The position numbers were made by a program, and so were the translations under genes. A stretch of DNA of 64,000 bases from Nectonema munidae (lineage: Eukaryota > Nematomorpha > Nectonematoida > Nectonematidae). The notes beneath the pieces were generated by a model, which worked only from the letters and a program-made list of their open reading frames with translations, ran no database searches and was not told where the DNA came from. The DNA is taken from the NCBI GenBank assembly GCA_030549495.1, contig JAUIRK010000005.1, positions 1 through 64,000 of the forward strand, written 5' to 3'. Within the stretch, counting starts at the first letter, position 1. The number at the start of each line of letters is the position of its first letter. Positions 24,594 through 36,000 of this stretch are shown here, in pieces.

Positions 24594-25905
24594 GTAAACT
24601 ATATATATATATATATATAAACATTTAGTGGTACTTCAGGGCATTTTTACAAAGTACGTGAAAGCATACTAAACAGTCAATGATACTCAAGGATAATTGT
24701 AACTTGTGAAAACACTTATTACATTTTTCCTTTCTTTTTAAATTTAAACCTATCAGGAGTTTTGTGAATTCTTTCTGATCCTCTGGGTAGGTTTTCTACT
24801 TCTTCATTAGGCACTTGAACATCTTCTTCAGGTTCACAAACTTCAAAGTTTTCGAAAGCTTTAACTGGTTGTTGAACTTCAGTTTGTTCCAACAATAGAT
24901 CATCTTTATCACTGCATTCTCCAATCTCGTTTCCAGAAGGAGCTAAATGGCGAGTTGGAACAGTAAGCTCATTACCAAGACAGTTCTTAATTTTTGCGTA
25001 ATGTGGATTAATTTCAATCAAGTCTACAATTTCAACGCCAGAATCATATTTCGACGCTTTAACGTTTTTGTTCAGAATAGCTTGCTTTGAAGATAGCAAT
25101 CACGTAGGGAGTTGGTATCCATTGAGGGTATGGCGTTGAAATTTAAACTTCCTTTCATGGCGCGTCTCGTTTGTAGCCTTTGAAAGAATCAGAATCTAAG
25201 TAACACTCTATGGCCTTCCATATAGTTGAGTTGAAGCGTTCCACTTGTCCGTTGCATTGAGGATTATAACTTGAAGATCTACTTTGACATATACCACAGG
25301 AGAAGAAAAAAGTTTGCAATTCGCTTGACATGAATGAGTTTCCTCTATCAGAATGAACAAAACTAGGATGACCAAAGATGTTGAAAAGCAACAAGATGGC
25401 AAAGGCCCTTTAAAATCCATTGATAATCTTCCCCAAATTTGAGTGGCTTTGATTAAATGAGTTTTAGGAGATGTGCAATATCTTGGTTTGAGACGTAGTT
25501 GTAGATTGAACTTGAAATGGAATTAATTAGTAAACTAAGTTTATCAGGGACGGTAGATGAATCTTTAGTAGCTTGCAAAGACGGTAGAAAGCTTTCAAAG
25601 CATCGTCTCCAGTGCTTGAAAATTGTAGACGAGTTAGGATCAGATGGCTCTGCTTCGAGCCTACTTGGTTAAAGCAATCTATCCATCCTTGATCTTTGTA
25701 ACGTATACAGTTATGGCGTAGCGAGTAGTAGAAATATACTTTTTTGAAAGAACAGAAACACGAAAAAGGTAACAATTACGTTAGACAAATAACATATAAA
25801 ATGTGAACTATATACAAAAACATTTAATGGTGCTTCAGGATAAAGTATGTGAAAGCATGCTAAACATTGTAACTTGTGAAAATACTTATTACATTTACCG
25901 TAAGA
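24594..25905 (-). mobile_element. Ty3/Gypsy LTR retrotransposon fossil (integrase part) with end repeats
   Basis: Minus-strand coding remnants correspond to the integrase catalytic core (about 25155-25420) and the integrase C-terminal region (about 24719-25099) of a Ty3/Gypsy-type element. The remnants are flanked by direct repeats of about 110 bp (24594-24725 and 25790-25905) that share TGTAATAAGT...TTTCACAAGTTAC at one end, consistent with short LTRs. Most of gag, protease, RT and RNase H is missing between the repeats. The copy is broken, with several disruptions and large internal loss. The repeats differ at many positions, so it looks old. A further minus-strand remnant at 25527-25775 may be another part of the same element. 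Confidence 0.7.
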
Positions 25906-26109
25906 CAGTTTAGGTTGAATAAAAACATAATAAATATTTGTTACTAGTATTTAAAATATTTATTATCTTGTTGAAACAGCCTAAGAGGAGATTTCCCTAT
26001 TAACTTTGTTGTGTAGGTGGAATTTTAATAATGGTTTAAAGATTATACCAAGATGATTCATATTGTTGGTTTAAGTTAAGACCTTTTGACCAATAGTAAG
26101 ACCTAGAGT

Positions 26110-26770
26110 ATCTCTCTAATTGAATGCTATATATTTCGTTTTAGAGAAATTAATGAGCAAATTATTAATACACTAATTATTGAAGTTATCTAAGAATTCC
26201 ATAATGGTTGATTGTTCGTTATTAATTGACTTGAAGTGAAATGTCACAGCACAATCATCAGAATATAAAAATAATACTGTTTTATCTTGTTTAAGTTGAA
26301 AAATGTCATTGATGTAGATATTAAAAAGGAGTGGGGCTAATACACAACCTTGTTGGACACCATTGGAAAGTGAGGAAAAATGTGAGTTTCCATTAAAACA
26401 TGTATAGTGCATACGATCATTGAGAAAACTTTTGAGCAATTTCCTGAACTTACCTCTAAAACCATACTTGTAAAGCTTATCAAGTAAAATATTGTGGTTA
26501 GCCCTATCAATGACCTTACAAAAGATAGTTAATAATTGGTTTCCTTTATCAACAGTAGAAGCAATACTGTGGTATAGATGCCCAGCTGCATCTTGTGTGG
26601 ATAAGATTTTTTCTGAAACTAAATTTATACTTGTTTATACGTTTATATTTGTCGAGTTGTTAGTCATTTGTTCAAGGATTATGCTCTCAAAAATTTTGTT
26701 ATAGAAAGGAAGGATAGAAATGGGTCGATAGTTAGAGACTGTATTTTTGGCACCAAAAGTTTAAACTCAC
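26110..26770 (-). mobile_element. LINE (Jockey-like) reverse-transcriptase fragment
   Basis: Read on the minus strand, the region starts near 26760 with NYRPISILPFYNKIFESIIL, the RT entry block. It then passes through a degraded DRANHNILLDKLYKYG block, and 26439-26173 gives LSNGVQQGCVLAPLLFNIYI followed by LYSDDCAV, which is the catalytic YxDD box. The order and wording are those of non-LTR RTs of the Jockey/CR1 group. No endonuclease or 3' tail is visible, so this is an internal fragment. At least two frame changes are present between the blocks. It lies about 300 bp upstream of the first PHF5A exon. Confidence 0.75.
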
Positions 26771-27063
26771 AGAAGAGGGATCAAAAGTTACAGTTATGAC
26801 AAAAAAAGGAGATTTGATTTATATTGATATAAATACTTTTAAAATAAAGGTGATAATAGTTTCAGATTATTTTCAAAAAAAAATTTGTTTTTAAAATTTA
26901 CCAATCTCATAAATCATAATATTAAAATGTCTCCTATGCCTCTAAAAGTTTAAACTTTTAAATTTCAATTTAATATTCTTCACTTATTATGTAACATTTT
27001 GATTATCTTTATATTTCAATTTCATTTTTTAAACTTGTCTATAAAATCAATTTTTTTAGATTT

Positions 27064-30000
27064 ATGGCAAAACATCATCCTGATTTGATATTTTGTCGGA
27101 AGCAACCAGGAGTTGGTAAACTAATACTTTTTTAATTTTTCAGTAAAATTTTTTTATATACTGCTATCTTAAAATATAACTAAAAATTAAGGTTATGTTA
27201 ATTAAAATGTTAATAAGTTAATAAATTTAATTTATGTTTTAATTATGTTAAAATAGATTTATAATTCTAACTCGGTTCTTTTCTAATTGATCTCGTAATG
27301 TCTTACAACTTTGAACTCATCATAATCAAGAAAATTGAAATATCTTGTAGAATATTCAGTAGATGTAGATTTATCTATCACATAATCCTTTATTAACTGA
27401 CGATATGTGATGATAATATGCTATCATAAAAGTCGAGTGAGGAGCAGAGAAAAGTAATTTTTTATAACATATTTTTGGAAAAAGACATCCACTACTCTAT
27501 CATAATTTTATTCACTATAATCAATTACATATTACTGCCATTTAGGATAAAATTTGCTCCATGTATGATTTGATATAATAACAAAGGGTAGACAACCGTG
27601 TAAAGATAATTGTGATTTAAGTATAGCTAGACTTTCCGGTGTGTTTAATTTAATACTGTTTATAATAAAGTTTGCTCCGTGTCTGATTTGGAATAATAAA
27701 AATGACGAAACCGATGTTAAAGTCATTATGTTTTTGAATATTCTTTCAATTACATAGTTTTGCTGTTCTTTTAATTTAATACTCTCCATAATTGCTTCTT
27801 GTTTGATTTGAAGTAATAAAAATTGGAAGATAACTTGGTAAAAATTATTGTGTTTTTGAAAAGGAATAGAGAGGCCATTTTTAATGAACTCTATGTTATA
27901 GTGATACTATAATGAAATATTAGAAAAAGAATAAGATTTTTGGGCTTAGGCCGTAGGGTTAGCCTAGTAATTTCAGTTTTTAAGCAATTTAAAAATATTA
28001 TTTATAATTATTAGGTTTTTAAATAATTAAAAAAATAGTTGAATTTTTGCAAGTATATAGAGTGGCTCTTCTTTAGTCGAAGTGGGAAGTAAGAGTGCGC
28101 GTTAAACTTAAATCCGGGATCGGGTTTTTCATGTACTTGGAGTCGGAGTGCAGTAGGATTAGATAATGTCATTTTTAAGATAACATTATGCAAAAAGGTA
28201 AAAGATTTTTAGCGTTAGAGTTAGATAATGTCATTTTTAAAATATGTTTGAAAAAGAATAAGATTTTATAGGCTTATGGTTAGGTTTAGATAATGTCTAT
28301 TTTGAAAAGGGAAACTTTAATTTTTTTGGCTCTGGCAATTTAGTAAAAACAAAGAAGAACCATATTCGAATGCAATAAATTTTTAATTTGATGCCGGAGC
28401 CAACAAAATTAAAAAGTTACACTTTTTGCAAATATATATTTATCAAAATTAAAAAAAACAATATATTAGAAAATAAAAGAAAATAAATTTGAAAAAATTT
28501 ATAGAAAAAAATATATATTTATCAAAACATGCTGATAATTTACTCTAACCCTAATTTTTTGTCTAAAAAATCTTATTCTTTTTGCAAATATATTTTAAAT
28601 ATATATTGTTACATCATCTTTTCAAAGTACCTGCAAAAGTTTTTTCTATAAATTAGTAACATTTTTCTGTCGGTAAAAATCCTAAGAGTGGTTTGCGAAG
28701 TCTGAGGGTACATATACGACTCAGTACTTTTTGACTCCGACTCCAAGTACATGAAAAACCCGATCCCGGACTTAAGTTTAACGCGCACTCTTACTTCCCA
28801 CTTCGACTAAAGAAGAGCCACTCTGTATACTTGCAAAAAATCAACTATTTTTTTAATTATTTAAAAACCTAATAATTATAAATAATGATATTTTTAAATT
28901 GCTTAAAAACTGAAATTACATTTCATTATATCCTATACCTGATGTGAGAATCCACATGGGTGACAATTCTTTTGATCAATCAATCTTAGGATTGATTTTT
29001 TGGCCGTTCTTAAGGTGATCCAAGACATTTTCTTGCATTTTTATCGATGATTTATTATTGAGGTGAATTGCCTTTTTACTGAATTTGAATTTATATACTT
29101 TTCTTTATTTTTTGATATCTTTGTATTAGAGTTGGTGTTAGGCTACCATTAGGTTTAGTGCTAACGCAATCGTACATATATACATTTTTTGACATTCTTG
29201 ACAAACATTTCTATTTATTTGTATTAATACACGCCTGACACAAAATACATCTATACATACATACGAATATATACGTATTGACATTAGACAGCCAAACACT
29301 GAAAACTTAAATCTCAAAAACAGCGGCAGATGTCTATGATCTAGAGTTATAGAGCTAGTCTTGTTCGAATCGCAACATGCTAACCTAACTTCTCACATTT
29401 CGATAAAAGCTGCGTAAATTATACTCTCTCGCTTTACATTTATAAAACTACATTTCAACCATTGTAGTTTGCACACCGTAAATATGTTGATTTAAAAAGA
29501 AACAAAGCCCTACTCATTTTCAATGAAATCTAAAGAAAATTTTTTTATTTAATTAAATTTTAATTTAGTGAAAATTTAAAAAATGCACATTACACGAATG
29601 TATTTGAACAAAAATCCATTTAAAATAGAAATGTAATTTGATTATAAAATTCAGGCATAAAATTAATTTAATGTAAAAAAACTTTGACGTTCATTTATTA
29701 GTGCTTTGGATTGTTCTTTTTCCTTTGAAGATTTTATCTTTATTTAAGAGCGCAATAAGAGGAACACCTATAATTTTGCCAATCATGTAAATGCTCTCAG
29801 AAAGAAATTCAGAACAGAAGAATATTTCCCTGTTAACATAAGCGTGTATGTAGTTGTATGAGAAGGGGATGGAATTGGTGAACGACATCAGATTGAGAAT
29901 GAGGATGCCTTTGATGGTGACTCTGTACTTGCTTTTGATTTGAATGGAGACATCTGCGTCATTCTTTTGCAGGTAAATCAGCACGCACAGCACTAAGGAG

Positions 30001-33000
30001 AAAATGAGTGTGATGAATGTTGCGGTGAGCAAGAAGGCAGAGCGAATAATGGTGAATCCTATGTACAGTGGGTAAATGCACAAGCCATTCACGTAGCTTG
30101 AAATGAAATGATTTTCGTACATCGTCGGAATGAAGTATATGAGGATAGAGACGGAGAAGATGCACGTCCACCAGAACTTCAACGCGCTACTCTTTAGCAG
30201 TCTGGAAAAGGCGCTCTTATTCCAAATCTTTACGAGGAGGTCAAGCGATAGAAGTATGATTGTGAGCAAGTCTATGAAAGAAGTCACTTGCTTGATGAAG
30301 ATGAGGAAGTTGCAGTAAAACGCATTCATTGTTCCCATGTTGAAGGCTTGTGGCAGTAAACACACTTCGGACAACGTTCTTACAAGACTGATAGCCACTA
30401 GAAAGAAAACGCTCTGGTCAAAGGCGTTTGTGTTCGCGAATTTCTTGAAGTAAATGTAGAAGTAGATGAACGGAATGCATACGTTGAGGAGTACCAGTAG
30501 AACTAGCAAGCCTTTGATGTAATTTGGACACTGCATGCGCTTTGCGGTAAATGGTGTCGATCTTCGCCAGTGCACAATATTGATTCTATCCTTGAAGTAG
30601 AATGCCTCATTAAGTTGAGGTAACGTGATCATTTGTGAAAGAATAACTTTTACCTCTCTTATAGCAATTCTTAGAAAATTTATTGGTAATGATAAAAGTG
30701 GGACATCTAATCAATAAGTTTTGCTTTTATGGTTTGTGAATTAATGCTTTCTCATTTGTTATGATTTCAAGCTTTTTCAGGTTTCTCATTTATTATTAAT
30801 AATCTGAGCACTACAATTTTATCAAGGTATTTTATAACAATGAAAAGGCCTTTTTTCATATTTCTAATAACAACAAAGCGATAGGTAGCTTTAATTATAG
30901 CGCTGCTTGATGTATTAATGTAGATTTGTTTTCGTGCAAAATATATGTTACGAGCATTTTTCCCAAGAGACGTGCTTCATGTGGATCCCAAGGAGTCCAT
31001 ATAAGAATATTTTTAAATTTGAAGTCCATTAAATTTTTCAAAGGGTCCATACTAATAATAAAATTGAATTTTATTGAAGAAAAGTTCTGAAATTGAAAAA
31101 AATATATATGTGTATGCTTTTCCATCTTCATATCCCGTTGACTCAGGTTCGATACTAAAAGTGATTAAAATATACTTTATTTATAATTTTTCATTTTAAA
31201 GCATTTCATCTGTTCTTTGTCTGCATTCGAAGGGTCGAAATCGACAATGTTATTGATAGAGGAGATTTAAGATAATCAAACCTGACATATCAAGTTTAGC
31301 TTCAACACATCAAGTACTACTGAATAACATATTTTTTCGAATAAAATTTAATCAATTTCCGATAGATAAGCAGAGTTTTTACATTCGATATAAAATTAAT
31401 TGAGTAAATTAATAAAAAATAGCGATTAAATACGGCTTACTTTTTCTTATAGCCTTGATAAATTAAACCACTTGAAAAATAAAATTTGCTAGCAATAAAA
31501 ATAATGGGTCCACAAAAAATTTTCCCACTTCGAATAGGGTGCATAAGAGAAAAACGGTTGAGTGTCTCATAAGTGTGATTTTTTACCGTAATCCCCAAGT
31601 TTTTTTTGTATAAGATTCCAAACTATAATTTTAAAAGTTGGAAGGAAATTTTTTTTTTATTTCCATTTTTCAAATAAAATTATATGACTTTACCGATATC
31701 TCCAATTTAGTTTAATTTTATTTTCTAATTGAAAAGTAAATTTGTTCCGTGATTTATCCCTAAAAAAAGAATACATTTTTATGTCATCTTTTTTGCAAAT
31801 TGCCAATTAAACTAAATGACATTCTATAACTTAGTAACGCGGATTCCTTTTAAATTTTTTACGTTGGTTTTTTTGTATTTTATTAAAAACTCTATTTATA
31901 AAAGTTGAAAAATTAACAAGCATATTTATTAAAATTAATTACTAAAATCTATAAAATCTATTTTAAATATGTTTTTAAGAGATTCCAGTTTTATTGAAAG
32001 AAAAGTGTATATTTGTAATGATTTTGTTGTTGAAAGATTTCAATTTGTAAGATTCATTTTCACTTTAATAAAACAATTAAAATAATGCCACTTAATTACC
32101 TGTGTATAATTTCTTTCTAAAAACTTCTACAAAATCATGAAATGGAAGATCAACAAAAAATAAATTCTAAATTTATTTTAAAAAATCGAGAAGCTTGAAT
32201 TAAAATTATTGTAAATTTGCTTTGACCTTTTTCCCCTTAAATTTGGAGTGTTTATAAGATAATACTTGATTCGCTCGACTGAAAAGCTCCAGAAGAATTT
32301 TTTGCTTTTGAGTACTTTATCAATGTGTTTCTTTTTTCGTTCTTGATTAAAACGAAGCCATATATTTGGGCTAGAGGTGTACCGAATATTCGGTATTCGG
32401 TCATTTTTCTCACTATTCGGTATTCGGCCTTTTTGTGGACCATTCGGTAGCGAATAGTTTTATATTATACGGGTATTTTACCACCACCACGTGGCTCACC
32501 AGGCTACTTAAATGGCTATAGCTATACCTTTATGGCTTTTTTGAACAACTTTATTAATTAAATGCAAACAAGAATATGAACACAAAAAGTAAATACGGTG
32601 ATTACTAAGCTATTGCTTAATACCTAGTCAGAAGACTCATCAGTCAGTACTGTACTTATATTGATAAATTTTGACATTCAATTCAAAGTTGTTAGAGATC
32701 CACTGTGCTGTTAAGCTTATCAATGGAAAGTTTGCTGTAGTGGCAGTCCATATATATGTTGCTAAAGAAATAAAATTTGCTGCTAGTACCTCAGCTTCAA
32801 ATTTCTTAAATAGCTGATTATATATATTTGGGACAATCTAATCAGAAAAATATCTCCTACATGGATTACTATATTTTGGGCAAATTTTTTTCATAAGGCG
32901 TTTGAAACCTTATAGTTTGTTTACAGGCAACTACACGTTTGAAACCTTCATTTTCAACAACTGAAAATGGCTGTGTATCTACAGCAATCATCTCCGATTA

Positions 33001-36000
33001 ATTTGTGAAGTTCAACAGCTCTATGGTCATTTATGTTCCATATTTTCTTTCTCTCCAGAGAGAGAGATTTTTTGCAATCCTTCCCCCTCTTGAAACCTTG
33101 TCATTGCATAAATTACACAAACAGTATGTTGGATCATTTTCACGAGGCTTAAAATATTTCCATACGATACTGCGACTTTGAGACGTTTGAAAATTCAAAC
33201 TATAATTGTATTTCTAATTATGAATATTATGTAATGAACAATCGTTATAATTGCTAGGAAGGAGTTTCTAAAAAGATAAAAATAAAATATACAATTAATA
33301 TAAACATAAAAATGGCTAAAACAACATAAAATATATACACATAAAACAATATTATGTGTATTCGGCCATTACCGATTAGTATACAACCGAATATTCGGTA
33401 TTCGGCAAAAATGCTGTTCGGTGCATCTCTAATTTGGACTAATATAAAAATTTGTGAATGAAGTTGAAAGTTGGAATTCACCTTCTCCACATACTCCAAA
33501 TCTTTCAACATCTTTAAAAGTAAACACTCTATGCTGTTTGTCGTTTCCAATCTACTTGCATACTAGTTTCTAGCTCATAGGTTTTATTTGTTTTAATTTG
33601 CGTGTAAAAATTTTTACTTCTTTTATAAGATTCCTTAAAAATTTCATTTATAATAAAAAAAATAGGTGAAATGCTTTTAATCCATCTTCCACAGGCATTC
33701 CAATACTCGGGACAAATGTGTGTTTTTTTTTATAACTTTCAAAGTTTTTCCTATTATTAATCAACAAGAAAAAACACATTTTCTTTTTTGCTAAACGAAC
33801 ACCTTTGTATATTTTTTGGCAATTATTTTCATAAAAAAATGAGCTTAGTAATATTTCAATTTTCATGAAAGAAAAGTTCCCACTAGCAAAAGTTTCTTTG
33901 GGTGCGCCCTCATTTTGACTTTCAAAGCTTTCATTTTTTCCATTTTTGTCAATAAAAACTTCCTTGCTTCTTCGAAATTTAAGAGGTGTATATTTTTTGA
34001 GACATTTGGAGCATAATGGATTAAACAAATTTATATTGCAATTAAATCTTTTTCATGATCTTTGTTTTCAATTAGCTTTACAACTTCAATAAACTTTTTA
34101 TATAATGCCACATTTGTTGGTTCACGGCTTTTTTCAAGTGACAAATAGACTTGCTTTGTACTGATAGCCGGTCGTGAATATTTTCACACCCACTTTGATC
34201 ATTTTTTAATAAATAACAAACTTCACAAACCACACACACACACACACACAGAAAGAATTAAACTAATAAAAATGTTTTGAAAATTTTATTTCTCGGGTAA
34301 ACGTGAGAACCGTAAAATAGATAGTAAAAACCTAATATCACCATGAGATAAATTCTTTAGGGAGGATATTTTTTTGAGAATGCACTTTGCCTGCCCATTT
34401 ACTTATTCCATGCCTTATTAACGCCTAAAAATATTCACCACAAATTAACAGACTTTGTCTCCCCAATTGATTCCTTCATATCAAATTGATAGCAGAAGAT
34501 ATCGAAATAAGAAAAACCCTGATAAATATTATATGAAAAGTTATAACCCCTCGTTTAACTTTTACACGATATAAAATAAAATATAAAAAAAAACAGTATA
34601 GATTTCCTCATTATAAAAAGTTTTTAAATTATACAATCAATTTAATTTGTTAAAACTTCAAAATAATTGGAAAAATATTTTGAAAAAAAACTAAAAATAT
34701 TACTTATGATGGCGATTTCCACAGTCCACACAAAATAAACGATTAGATCCAGATTTAAGGCAATAATAGCAAAATTTTAACATTTTTTTCAAATATTGAA
34801 CCTAGATAAAAAAAATGCATTAGTTTCATTATATATGAAAAAAAGTCTGAAAAGTTGAGAAAAAGTTTACACTTATCGGAAAAATTTTCGGAGATAGTCG
34901 TAAAACATTTTTTTTAATATTGATGAACAGAGAGCATTTGAATACATACACTATACACATATTTTGTCTATGCATTTAATGATGATTTTATTACGTAGAA
35001 AGCTATTTGATAAACAATTTCTGGAAAAACGGATGATGAGAAAGAAGGAAAGGACGTTTATTGAATAAAATCGATTGAAAATAAAAGAATATTTTCACAT
35101 AGCTTTTACAGACAAACTACTTTAAAATTTGACACAACGAGTAAGCTTTGAAAAAGTTTAAAATTTGCTCGTAAAAAACTTAGGAAGATAAGATAAGTTA
35201 TTTATTAAATGTAATTTTGTTTTGATAAAAAAAGGTTTCTCTTTTTTCACCTGTGTTTGCCTAATGTTGGTAAATATGAAATTTAAAATTTTAGTTTTAA
35301 AACTTTGAGGTATATTTTTTTTTAATTTATATTTATTTTTAATAAAATAAACAGTATTTAATTTAAAAAATTAAGTTTACTTAGGTTGATTTAATGTTAT
35401 ACAAATTTTTAATAAAATAAAAAAAACTGATTTTATCTAAAAGGTTTTAAGAAGTTTTATTGAGGAAATAAAAAGATGCCAACCAAATGTTATTCTTCAT
35501 GTTCAAATGAAAACTACGAAACAATTAATTTGGCAAAAGTCATATAATTTAATATATTCAAATAAACAAAAAATAATCATAATTTAAAAATTCAAATAAT
35601 ACAAAAAAAACTAACTTCAGTAGAAGATTTTGTAGGGATTTGGTAAATAGTAAAAACTTATTACTTAGATTTTTTTCCTTTTTAACTTTGAAAATTATAT
35701 AGTTTTTAATCTTATACAAAAAGGCTAACTTCAGTAGAAGATTTTGGCGGATTCCGATAAAAAGTCACACTCAGAATCATTGGTAAAGAGTGAAAAGGAG
35801 GGATTAATCTCATATGATTCGAGAAGATGAGCATAGTAAATTCAGTAAAAATTATTAGGAGAACAAGGAAGTTAAAATCATAATTAAACAAATTTATTTT
35901 ATACACATTATATGTATAAGTTATTGAAAGGGGTAAAAAAAATTTTTAATGTCTATTTACTTTATTGTTTATTTTATATAGAAATTTGCCATGATATTTT

